This document shows, piece after piece, positions 1-8,741 of a stretch of 64,000 nucleotides of DNA. Both the position numbers and the translations under genes were made by a program. The stretch is from assembly GCF_016862755.1 (NCBI RefSeq), contig NZ_BONO01000018.1, positions 1 through 64,000 of the forward strand, read 5' to 3'. The notes below the pieces were generated by a model. The model searched no databases. It was not told the DNA's origin and saw only the letters and a list, made by a program, of their open reading frames with translations. How positions within the stretch are numbered: position 1 is the first letter of the stretch; the number at the start of each line of letters is the position of its first letter. The stretch comes from Cellulomonas pakistanensis. GTDB lineage: Bacteria; Actinomycetota; Actinomycetes; Actinomycetales; Cellulomonadaceae.

Positions 1-8
1 GGCCGCGG

Positions 9-33
9 GCCGGACGGTGGATACCCGTCCGGC
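9..33 (-). terminator. Hairpin downstream of the giant IPT/TIG gene
   Basis: A perfect 9-bp stem (GCCGGACGG at 9-17, CCGTCCGGC at 25-33) with a 7-nt loop lies 38 nt beyond the stop codon of the minus-strand surface protein. There is no clear T-tract, as is common for actinobacterial terminators. Confidence 0.5.
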
Positions 34-70
34 GCCGCGGCCGCCGGTGGTGCGCGGACCGCGCGGGGAC

Positions 71-3000
71 TCAGCCCGCGTCGCCCCGTCGGGCCGCGAG
101 CCGCCGGAGGGCGACCCGCCGCACCAGGAGCAGCCCCAGGCCCCAGAGGAGCAGACCCGCGGCCCACCACGGCGCCTCGCGCCCGATGTCGCTGCCGGTG
201 ACGGCGAGCGGATCGGACGGGTCCGCCCCGGCCGGGTCGTCGCCCGGCTCCGCCGCCGCCAGCACCTCGGAGGCGAAGTACGTCACCGGGACGGTGACGG
301 TGCCACCGGGGGTGACGACCACCAGCTCCGCGGCGCCGGGCTCGCAGCCGGGGGCGAGGAACGTCAGCGACGTCCCGTCCGCGGCCACGGTGACCTCCTC
401 GGCCGGCACGACCTGCCCGCAGACGACCACCGAGGTGTCGCCCGGGACGAAGCCGCCGCCGCCCACGGTGACCGGGGTGCCGCCGCCGGCGTCGAGGTCG
501 CCGGGCTCGACGTCCGTGACGACCGGCGCCTCCGGCACCGCCGCGGCCTGCGCGTCGTACTCGTAGCCGAGCGTCAGCGCGTCCACGCCGGCCACCGCGA
601 CGACGAGCGGCACGACGCCCTCCTCGCCGGGCGGGGTGACGACGACCAGCGCGGTGTCGGACAGCACCGTCACCGACTCGGCGGCGGTGCCGCCGAACGT
701 CACCGTCGTCGGCCCGGCCGTGAACCCGCTGCCGGTGATCAGCATCGTCTGCCCGCCGGTGGTCGGGCCGACCCGCGGCGAGTAGTACAGGACCCGGAGC
801 GCGGAGCCGCCGAGCGGCGCCTGGTAGGTGAACGCCCCCGGGAGGACGCCCGTGCCCGCGGCGTTGGTCACGGCGACGTCGACCGCCCCCGCGCCGTGCG
901 CCGGCGTGGTGACGACGACCTCGGTGGCCGTCGGCGTGCCGACGATCGTCGCGGGCACCCCGCCGAACGTCACCTCCGTGACGGTGTCCAGGCCGGCGCC
1001 GGTGAGAGTCACCGTCGTGCCGCCCCCGGTCGGGCCCGCAGCCGGGGTCAGGCCCCCGACGAACGGCCCGCCGGCCGGCACGTACCCGAACCCGCCGGCG
1101 CGGACCGCGTCGGCGCCGGGCAGCTCCACCACCACGTCCGCCGTGCCGGCGGCGCCGGCCGGGGTGACGACCGTCAGGCCGCCGGGGACGACCGTCAGGC
1201 CGGTGGCCGGGACGCCGCCGATCAGGACGCGGGTGGCGGCGCCGAGCCCGAAGCCCGAGATCGTCACCGTGGTGCCGCCCGCGACCGGGCCCTGCGCCGG
1301 GGAGATCCCGGTGACGACCGGAGCGGCGTAGGTCAGCGTGCCCGCGGTCACGTCCCCCGCGGGGAAGGTGATCACGACGGGCGCGCGACCGGCGACCTCG
1401 CTCGCCGGCAGCGTGCCGGAGATGACGGTGCCGTCGGCCGAGACCACCGCGTCGGCGACGAGCACGCCGCCGACCGTGAGGCCGGTGGCGCCGCCCAGGC
1501 CCGACCCGGTCACCCGGACGGGGACCCCGCCCGCGGTCGGCGCGGCCGCCGGGCTCACCGAGGTGACCGCGGAGCCGGTGCCGTCCGCGACGTAGGTGAG
1601 GTCGCCCGCGGGCACCTCGCCGCCGCCGGGGTAGGTGATGACGACCGCCGCCGGACCCGACTCGTCGCCCGCGGGCGCCGTGAAGGTGATCGACGTGCCG
1701 TCGTCCGCCACGACGACGTCCGCCGCCCCGACGCCGCCGACCGTCACCCCGGTGGCCCCGGTGAGCCCGGTGCCCTCGATGGTGACCGTCGAGCCGCCGC
1801 CGAGCGGGACCTCCGCCGGCACCAGGCCGGCCACGTCCGCGTCGGAGCCGTCGGCCTCGTAGGTGAGCACGCCGTCGAGGGCCAGGTCCGCCCCGGGCTG
1901 CACCAGCACCAGGTCGACCGCACCCGGCGCGTGCGCCGGCGTCGTGAAGGTCACCGACGTCGCGGTCACCCCCGTCGGCGTCACGGACTCGCCGTCCACC
2001 AGCACCGCCGTGACGGCACCCAGGTCGGTGCCGGTCAGCGTCACGGACGTCCCGCCGGACTGCGGCACCCGCGCGGGGTCCACGCCGTCGACGGCCGGGA
2101 GCGCGTAGGTCACCGTGCCCGCGGGCAGCGTCGTCCCCGCCGGGAACTCCAGCTGCACCGGGGCGGCACCCGTCGCCTCGGACGGCGGGAGCGTGACGGT
2201 GACCTCGGCGCCCGAGACCACCGTGAAGTCCACGGGGGTGCCGTCGACGGTCACGCCCGAGACGTTCCCCAGGCCGGTGCCGGTCACCGTGACCGTGCCG
2301 CCCGCCGTGGGGACCGTCGCCGGGTCGAGCCCGTCGACCGTCGAGGCCGAGCCGTCGTCCTCGTAGGTGAGCTCGCCCGCGGGCACCGCACCGTCGGACG
2401 GGTAGGTGATCACGACGTCCGCCGGCCCCACCGCCGCGCCCGGGGGCGCCGTGAAGGAGATGGACGTGCCGTCCTCCGCGACCACGACGTCCGTCGCCGG
2501 CTCGCCGCCCACCGTGACCCCGGTGGCCCCGGTCAGACCGGAACCCCCGATCGTCACCGTCGCGCCACCCGCCAGCGGCACCGTGGCCGGGTCGAGCCCG
2601 TCCACCAGCGCGTCGGACCCGTCGGCCTCGTAGGTGAAGACGCCGCCCAGCGTGACGTCCGCACCCGGCTGCACCAGCACCAGGTCCACCACGCCCGGCG
2701 CGTGCGCCGGCGTCGTGAACGTGACCGTCGTGGCGGTCACCTCCGTCGGCGTGACGGAGACCCCGTCGACCAGCACCGCCGTCACGGCACCCAGGTCCGT
2801 GCCCGCCAGCGTCACCGACGTCCCGCCCGACTGCGGACCCACGGCCGGGTCCACCTCGTCGACCGCCGAGGCGACGTACTCCAGCGCCCCCGCGAGCACC
2901 GTGGCGCCCGCCGGGGAGCCGAGCACGACGGCGGCCTCGCCCGCGGCGTCCGCCGGCGGGATCGTCACGGTGATCTCGGTGCCGCTCTGCGACGCGATGT

Positions 3001-6000
3001 CGACCGGCACGCCGCCGACCGTCACCGTCGCGACCCCGTCGAGGCCCGTGCCCGTGAGGGTCAGCGTGCCGCCGCCGGCGGTCGGGCTGGTCGCCGGGTC
3101 GAGCCCGTCGACCGTGGCGCCGGTGCCGTCGTCCACGTACGTGAAGCCGTCCGCGAGGGTGGCGTCCGGGCCGGGCAGCTGCACGACCACGTCGGCCGGG
3201 CCGACGGTGCCGGCCGGCGTCGTGACGGTGAGGCTCGTCCCGTCGGGGTCGACCACCAGGCCGACGCCCGGGGCGCCGCCGACCAGCACGCCGGTGGCGC
3301 CGGCGAGGCCGGTGCCGGTGACGGTGACGGTCGTGCCGCCGCCGGTCCCGCCCTCGGCCGGGGCGACCGCGGTGACGGCCGGGGCCACGTAGGTCAGCTC
3401 GCCGGCCGGGACGGTGCCCTCCGGGAAGACCACGACCACGTCCGCCGCGCCCGGGGCGTCGGCCGGGGGCAGCACCGCGGTGACCGAGGTGCCGTCGGCC
3501 GAGGCCGTGACGTCCGTCGCCGCGACGCCGCCCACGGTGAGGCCCGTGGCGCCGGCCAGGCCGGTGCCGGTGACCGTGACGGGCACGCCGCCCGCGGTCG
3601 GGGCGGTCGCCGGCTCGAGGCCGGTGACCGTCGCGCCGGAGCCGTCCTCGAGGTAGGTGAACCCGTCGGCGAGCGTGGCGTCCGGCCCGGGCAGCGCGAC
3701 GACCACGTCCACCGGCCCCGCCGCGCCGGGCGGGGTGGTGACGGTGATCGCGGTGCCGTCCGCGGCGACGTCGACGACGTCCGCCGCGACCCCGCCGAAC
3801 GTGACCCCCGTGGCGCCGGCCAGCCCGGTGCCGGTGAGGGTGACCGTCTCGCCGCCGGCCGCGAGGCCGGTCGCCGGGTCGACCGCGTCGAGGGCGGGCG
3901 CGACGTACCCGAGCGCGCCCGCGTCGACCGTGCCGGCCGGGAACGTCAGGACGACGTCCGCGGGGCCGGCGGCGTCGGCCGCGGGGATCGTCACGGTGAC
4001 GGACGTGCCGTCCTCCGCCACGACCAGGTCGTCGGCCGGGTTCCCGCCGATCGTCACGGCCGCCACCGCGCCGAGGCCGGTGCCGGTGACGGTCAGCGTG
4101 CCGCCGCCCGCGGTGGGGCTGGTGGCCGGGTCGAGGGCGTCGACCGTGGCGCCGGTGCCGTCGTCCAGGTAGGTGAAGGCGTCCGCGAGGGCGGCGTCCG
4201 CGCCGGTCAGCTCGACCACCACGTCGACCGTGCCGGGCGCCTGGGCGGGCGTCAGGACGGTGATCCCGGTGCCGTCCGGCTCCACCGCGGTGATCGTGGC
4301 CGCCTCGCCGCCGAACGTCACGCCGCCGGCCCCGGTGAGGCCGGTGCCGGTGAGCGTCACGGTCGTGCCGCCCGCCTGCGTGCCCTCGGCCGGGTCGACC
4401 GCGGTGAGCGTCGGCGCCACGTAGGCGACCTGGCCGGCGACGACGGAGCCCGCCTGGAAGATCAGCGTGACGGTGGCCGGACCGGCGAACTCCGACGGCG
4501 GCGCCGTCACGGCGACCGACGTCCCGTCCTCGGCCACCGCCAGGCCGTCCGCGAGGACGCCCCCGACGGTGACGCCGGTGACGGCCCCGAGGCCGGTGCC
4601 GGTGACCGTGATCGTGGTGCCGCCCGTCGTGGGCAGCTCGGCCGGCGCGAGGTCGGTGACCTCGGCGTCCGAGCCGTCGTCGAGGTACAGGTAGCCGTCC
4701 GCGACCGCCGCGTCGGCGCCGGGCAGCGTGACGACCACGTCGGCCGCGCCCGGCGTGCCGGCCGGGGCCGTGACGGTGATCGTGGTGCCGTCCGGGGCGA
4801 CGTCCACGACGTCGGCCGGCTCGCCGCCGATCGTCACGCCGGTCGCCGCGCCGAGGCCGGTTCCGGTGAGGACGACCTGGTTGCCGCCCGAGCTCACGCC
4901 GAACGCGGGCTGCACGCCGGTGACCGCCGGCTCGACGAGGGTGATCTCGCCGGCCGGGACCGTGCCGCCCGGGAAGACCAGCACGACGTCCTGCGGGCCG
5001 CCGTCCTCCGTGGCCGGCACGGTGCCGGTCACGGCGCCGTCGGTGACGTCGAGGCCCGGGACGGGCACCCCACCGACGGTGAGGCCGGTCGCGCCCCCGA
5101 GGCCGGCGCCGGTGACGGTGACCGTGCCGCCGGACGTCGGCAGCTCGGCCGGCGTCACGCCGTCGACCACCGCGCCCGCGCCGTCCTCGAGGTAGGTGAA
5201 GGTCAGGCCGGCCGGGTCCGCGCCCGGCAGGGTGACCGCCACCGTGACGTCGCCCGCCCCCTGCGCGGGCGACGTCACGGTGATCTCCCCCGGGCCGACG
5301 ACGGCCAGGTCGGTGGCGGGCACGCCGCCGAAGGTCACGCCGGTCGCGGCCTCGAGGCCGGTCCCGGTGAGCGTGACCGTGGTGCCGCCGGAGGTCGGGC
5401 CCTCGGCGGGGTCCAGGGCGTCGAGCGTCGGCGCCACGTAGGTGACGACGCCGGCGTCGACGGTGCCCAGCGGGAACGCGACGACCACGTCGGCCGCGCC
5501 CGCCGCCTCGCTGGGCGGGGTGGTGAACGTGAGGCTCGTGCCGTCCGGGGCCACGACGACGTCGGCCGCCGCGGCACCGCCGACGGTCACGCCGGTGGCG
5601 CCCGTCAGGTTCGTGCCGGTGAGCGTCACGGTCGTGCCGCCCGCGGTCGGCACCTCGTCGGGCGCCAGGCCGGCGACCGTCGCGTCCGTGCCGTCCGCGA
5701 GGTAGGTGAACCCGTTCGGCAGCCACGAGTCGCCGCCGGCGTTCGTGACCGTGATCGTCACCGGGCCGGCCGCGTGCGGCGGGGTGGTGACGGTGAGCTC
5801 GGTGTCGCTGACGACGTCGAGGCCGGTGCCGGCGACGCCGTCGAACAGCACCTCGTCGACCGTCGTGAAGCCCTCGCCGGTCAGCGTGACCACCGTGCCG
5901 CCGGCGACCGGGCCCTGCGCCGGGTCGACGGCGGAGACGGTCGCGACGTCCTCGGCCAGGTAGGCGAAGCCGTCGGCCGCGACGCCGTCGACGCCCGGCA

Positions 6001-8458
6001 GGGTCACGACGACGTCCACCAGGCCCGGCGCGTGCGCCGGCGTGGTGACCGTCAGCTCGGTGTCGCCGACGACGTCCAGGTCCGTGCCGGGGACGCCGTC
6101 GAAGGTGACCTCCGTGGCGCCGGCCAGGCCGGTGCCGGTGATCGTCACCGTCTCGCCGCCGAGCTCGGTGCCCTGCGCGGGCTCCAGCGCGACGGTCGGG
6201 GCGACGTACACCAGCGGGCCCGCGGCGACCTCGCCGCCCGGGAACACGAGGGTCACGTCGACCAGGCCCGCCTCGGCGGCGGCCGGGATCGTGCCGGAGA
6301 CGGAGGTGCCGTCGGCCGCGACCTCGAGGTCGTCGACCGCGACGCCGCCGACCAGCAGACCGGTGGCGGCGCCGAGGCCGGCGCCGGTGACGGTCAGCGT
6401 GCCGCCGCCCGCGGTCGGGCTGGTGGCCGGGTCGAGGCCGGTCACCGTCGCGGCGGTGCCGTCGTCGAGGTAGGTGAAGGCACCCGCCGCGGCGGCGTCG
6501 GCGCCGGGGGCCGTGACGACCACGTCCACCGGGCCGGGCGCGTGCGCCGGGGCGGTCACGGTGAGCGACGTGGCGGTCTGCGCGATGATGGTGGCCGGCA
6601 GGCCGTCGAACGTCACGCCGGTGGCGGGGCCGAAGCCCGTGCCGGTGATCGTGACGGCGGTGCCGCCCGCGGCCGGGCCCTCGTCCGGGGTCACGGCGGT
6701 GATCGCCGGCGCCACGGAGGTGACGTCGCCCGCGGCCCGCGTGCCCGCCGGGAACTGCACGACGACGGACGTGGCACCCGCGGTCTCGGTCGCCGGCACG
6801 GTGGCGGTGATCCCCGTGGGGGTCGCCGTGACGCCCGTGGCCGGGACGCCCCCGACCGTGACGCCGGTCGCGCCGCCGAGGCCGGTCCCGGTGATCGTGA
6901 CGGTGGTGCCGCCCGAGGTCGGGACCTGCGCCGGGGTGATGCCGGCGAACGTCGCGCCGGAGCCGTCCTCGAGGTAGGTGAACGGGTCGGCGGCCGTCGT
7001 GGTGCCGGACGGGTTGGTGACCGCCACCGCGACCGGCCCGGCCGCGTGCGGGGGCGTGGTCACGGTGAGCGAGGTGGCCGTCCGCGCGGTGACCGTGCCG
7101 GGCGTGCCGCCGAAGGTCACGGCGGTGGCGTTGCCCAGGTTGGTGCCCGTGAGCGTGACGGCGGTGCCGCCGGCGGCCGGGCCCTCGGCGGGCGTGATCG
7201 TCGCGACCGTCGGGTTGGTCGGCAGGACGAAGGTGTAGGCGTCCGCGGCGGTGGCGTCCGCGCCGGGCAGCGTGACCGTCACCGGGACCGTGCCCGCGGC
7301 GCGCGCCGGGGTGACCGCGGTGACCGACGTCGGCGTGCTCGCCGTGACGGTGCCCGCGACGCCGCCGAAGCCGACTCCGGTGGCGCCGGCCAGGCCGGTG
7401 CCGGTGATCGTCACGGTCGTGCCGCCGGCGGTCGTGCCCTGCGGCGGGTCGACCGACGTGATCGTCGGCGCGACGTAGGTGAACGACCCCGCCGCGACGT
7501 CGCCGGTCGGCCGGGCGACGACGACCGGGACGGCGCCCGCGGTCTCCGAGGCGGGCGCGACGGCGGTCAGCCGGGTGCCGTCGGGCGACGCGGTGACCGA
7601 CGTGGCCGCGACCCCGCCGAACGTGACGCCGGTGGTGTTCTGCAGGCCGGTGCCGGTGACGGTGACGGTGGTGCCGCCGGACGTCGGGCCCGTGGCGGGG
7701 GCGATCGAGGCGACCGTGGCGTTCGGCGCCTGGCACGAGGCCTGCGCGAGCGCGATGGTGCCGAGGGGGACGTTGACGGTGGTGCCGGTGAGGGACACGG
7801 TCGCCGACAGGCCGAGGTCCACCAGGACCGCGGCGGACGAGGCGCTCGTGCCCGTCGTGGTGGTGACCTGGCGGGCGGTGGCGTTGAGGCGGGCGCCCGC
7901 CAGGCCCAGCACGTTGACGTTCGCGCCGGCCGCGACCGTCGGCGTCGCCGCGTTCAGCGTCACCGCCTGGCCCAGCAGGCGCAGGTTCGCCACGTTCGCC
8001 GCGGCGGTCGGCGCGGCGCCCGCGGGGCACGTGGCCGTCGCGCTCACGGCGTCCACCGCGACGGCGCTGAGGCCGAGCACCCCGATGTTCACGCCGGCGA
8101 CCTCGGAGGTCGCCGAGGAGCCGGCGGCCGTCCGCGTGGCCGTCGTGTTCGTGACGCTGCCCGCGGTCGTGACCCCCAGCCCGCCGACGCCGAGGTTGAG
8201 CAGGCCGCTCTGGCTGGTGCCCCCGCCGGCCGGCGCGACGGCCGTGCCGAGCGTGGTGCTCAGGCCGACGAGCGGGATGTTGACCAGCGGCGGGATGCTG
8301 ATGCCCGCGTTGAGGTTGATCGCCACGCTCGTGGCGCTGGCGTCCCCCGGCGCCGCGTACGCGGCGGTCGGGGCGAACAGGATCGCTCCTGAGGCCAACA
8401 AGGCCGCGGTCGCTCCTGCGACCAGCTTCCGGGCATGCTGCAGCGCACCCACCATCAT
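71..8458 (-). CDS. Giant cell-wall-anchored IPT/TIG repeat protein
   Basis: This 2,795-residue protein is exported and probably covalently attached to the wall. Residues 1-35 form a signal peptide ending in AYA. Residues 36-245 are a Thr/Ala/Gly-rich domain resembling choice-of-anchor P proteins. From about 250 onward I count 29 immunoglobulin-like IPT/TIG repeats, each opening with a variant of 'PxxGPxxGGTxVTxTGTGL'. Many repeats are joined by short acidic linkers such as YLDDGTGATV. The C terminus has LAVTG at about 2751, then a Trp/Leu-rich membrane segment and an Arg-rich tail, which is the LAXTG sorting signal of class E sortases. The start chosen is the first ATG of an ATG-ATG pair preceded by GGGGGGACG. 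The reading frame extends upstream to a GTG at 8725, but that extension lacks a signal peptide at its front. The role is unknown; adhesion or surface coating is an inference. Confidence 0.9.
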   Translation of the reverse strand: MMVGALQHARKLVAGATAALLASGAILFAPTAAYAAPGDASATSVAINLNAGISIPPLVNIPLVGLSTTLGTAVAPAGGGTSQSGLLNLGVGGLGVTTAGSVTNTTATRTAAGSSATSEVAGVNIGVLGLSAVAVDAVSATATCPAGAAPTAAANVANLRLLGQAVTLNAATPTVAAGANVNVLGLAGARLNATARQVTTTTGTSASSAAVLVDLGLSATVSLTGTTVNVPLGTIALAQASCQAPNATVASIAPATGPTSGGTTVTVTGTGLQNTTGVTFGGVAATSVTASPDGTRLTAVAPASETAGAVPVVVARPTGDVAAGSFTYVAPTITSVDPPQGTTAGGTTVTITGTGLAGATGVGFGGVAGTVTASTPTSVTAVTPARAAGTVPVTVTLPGADATAADAYTFVLPTNPTVATITPAEGPAAGGTAVTLTGTNLGNATAVTFGGTPGTVTARTATSLTVTTPPHAAGPVAVAVTNPSGTTTAADPFTYLEDGSGATFAGITPAQVPTSGGTTVTITGTGLGGATGVTVGGVPATGVTATPTGITATVPATETAGATSVVVQFPAGTRAAGDVTSVAPAITAVTPDEGPAAGGTAVTITGTGFGPATGVTFDGLPATIIAQTATSLTVTAPAHAPGPVDVVVTAPGADAAAAGAFTYLDDGTAATVTGLDPATSPTAGGGTLTVTGAGLGAATGLLVGGVAVDDLEVAADGTSVSGTIPAAAEAGLVDVTLVFPGGEVAAGPLVYVAPTVALEPAQGTELGGETVTITGTGLAGATEVTFDGVPGTDLDVVGDTELTVTTPAHAPGLVDVVVTLPGVDGVAADGFAYLAEDVATVSAVDPAQGPVAGGTVVTLTGEGFTTVDEVLFDGVAGTGLDVVSDTELTVTTPPHAAGPVTITVTNAGGDSWLPNGFTYLADGTDATVAGLAPDEVPTAGGTTVTLTGTNLTGATGVTVGGAAAADVVVAPDGTSLTFTTPPSEAAGAADVVVAFPLGTVDAGVVTYVAPTLDALDPAEGPTSGGTTVTLTGTGLEAATGVTFGGVPATDLAVVGPGEITVTSPAQGAGDVTVAVTLPGADPAGLTFTYLEDGAGAVVDGVTPAELPTSGGTVTVTGAGLGGATGLTVGGVPVPGLDVTDGAVTGTVPATEDGGPQDVVLVFPGGTVPAGEITLVEPAVTGVQPAFGVSSGGNQVVLTGTGLGAATGVTIGGEPADVVDVAPDGTTITVTAPAGTPGAADVVVTLPGADAAVADGYLYLDDGSDAEVTDLAPAELPTTGGTTITVTGTGLGAVTGVTVGGVLADGLAVAEDGTSVAVTAPPSEFAGPATVTLIFQAGSVVAGQVAYVAPTLTAVDPAEGTQAGGTTVTLTGTGLTGAGGVTFGGEAATITAVEPDGTGITVLTPAQAPGTVDVVVELTGADAALADAFTYLDDGTGATVDALDPATSPTAGGGTLTVTGTGLGAVAAVTIGGNPADDLVVAEDGTSVTVTIPAADAAGPADVVLTFPAGTVDAGALGYVAPALDAVDPATGLAAGGETVTLTGTGLAGATGVTFGGVAADVVDVAADGTAITVTTPPGAAGPVDVVVALPGPDATLADGFTYLEDGSGATVTGLEPATAPTAGGVPVTVTGTGLAGATGLTVGGVAATDVTASADGTSVTAVLPPADAPGAADVVVVFPEGTVPAGELTYVAPAVTAVAPAEGGTGGGTTVTVTGTGLAGATGVLVGGAPGVGLVVDPDGTSLTVTTPAGTVGPADVVVQLPGPDATLADGFTYVDDGTGATVDGLDPATSPTAGGGTLTLTGTGLDGVATVTVGGVPVDIASQSGTEITVTIPPADAAGEAAVVLGSPAGATVLAGALEYVASAVDEVDPAVGPQSGGTSVTLAGTDLGAVTAVLVDGVSVTPTEVTATTVTFTTPAHAPGVVDLVLVQPGADVTLGGVFTYEADGSDALVDGLDPATVPLAGGATVTIGGSGLTGATGVTVGGEPATDVVVAEDGTSISFTAPPGAAVGPADVVITYPSDGAVPAGELTYEDDGSASTVDGLDPATVPTAGGTVTVTGTGLGNVSGVTVDGTPVDFTVVSGAEVTVTLPPSEATGAAPVQLEFPAGTTLPAGTVTYALPAVDGVDPARVPQSGGTSVTLTGTDLGAVTAVLVDGESVTPTGVTATSVTFTTPAHAPGAVDLVLVQPGADLALDGVLTYEADGSDADVAGLVPAEVPLGGGSTVTIEGTGLTGATGVTVGGVGAADVVVADDGTSITFTAPAGDESGPAAVVITYPGGGEVPAGDLTYVADGTGSAVTSVSPAAAPTAGGVPVRVTGSGLGGATGLTVGGVLVADAVVSADGTVISGTLPASEVAGRAPVVITFPAGDVTAGTLTYAAPVVTGISPAQGPVAGGTTVTISGFGLGAATRVLIGGVPATGLTVVPGGLTVVTPAGAAGTADVVVELPGADAVRAGGFGYVPAGGPFVGGLTPAAGPTGGGTTVTLTGAGLDTVTEVTFGGVPATIVGTPTATEVVVTTPAHGAGAVDVAVTNAAGTGVLPGAFTYQAPLGGSALRVLYYSPRVGPTTGGQTMLITGSGFTAGPTTVTFGGTAAESVTVLSDTALVVVTPPGEEGVVPLVVAVAGVDALTLGYEYDAQAAAVPEAPVVTDVEPGDLDAGGGTPVTVGGGGFVPGDTSVVVCGQVVPAEEVTVAADGTSLTFLAPGCEPGAAELVVVTPGGTVTVPVTYFASEVLAAAEPGDDPAGADPSDPLAVTGSDIGREAPWWAAGLLLWGLGLLLVRRVALRRLAARRGDAG

Positions 8459-8601
8459 CCGTCCCCCCTGCAGCGACGAGGCCGTCGCCACGAATGTCGT
8501 GTTGCCTGCATCACACACAGCGCCGCGCCACCTGGCGAATCGGGAAAACGCGGTCCGCCCGGTCACCGACGTCGCAAATCGGACAAAAACGCGGCAACAT
8601 C

Positions 8602-8615
8602 CCCGTACGTACGGG
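8602..8615. promoter_or_regulatory. 14-bp perfect palindrome, possible operator
   Basis: CCCGTACGTACGGG is perfectly self-complementary and lies about 145 bp upstream of the surface-protein start, in the gap before the GH26-like gene. A dimeric repressor site is one possibility; no regulator can be assigned. Confidence 0.35.
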
Positions 8616-8659
8616 CTCGTAGGTTCCGCGTCGTCCCTGGTCACCCGCCCGGGCCTCGC

Positions 8660-8678
8660 GATGCATAACGAATGCATC
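8660..8678. promoter_or_regulatory. Inverted repeat GATGCAT-N5-ATGCATC
   Basis: A 7-bp inverted repeat with a 5-nt centre lies in the same gap. The string TGCATCAC occurs here (8673-8680) and again at 8507-8514, about 50 bp from the surface-protein start. The repeated half-site fits protein binding upstream of the surface-protein gene, but no factor is identified. Confidence 0.3.
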
Positions 8679-8741
8679 ACGATCACCCGGCGGGACCGGG
8701 ACTTGATACTCCGAACGGGTGGCACGAGGGTGCCGTGCGTC

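Noticed and set aside
17-8392. A 2,791-codon open frame on the plus strand opposite the surface-protein gene
   Set aside because: Its translation is Arg/Ala/Gly/Asp-rich with no recognisable domain. It is the antisense shadow of a very GC-rich repetitive gene, whose minus-strand product has clear domains.
71-8458. CRISPR-like or satellite repeats
   Set aside because: The periodicity of about 230-270 bp comes from protein-coding IPT/TIG modules; DNA units are diverged and there are no constant direct repeats with short spacers.
8459-8741. c-di-AMP or c-di-GMP riboswitch in the leader of the surface-protein gene
   Set aside because: The leader has palindromes, but I could not find the conserved core of either aptamer.
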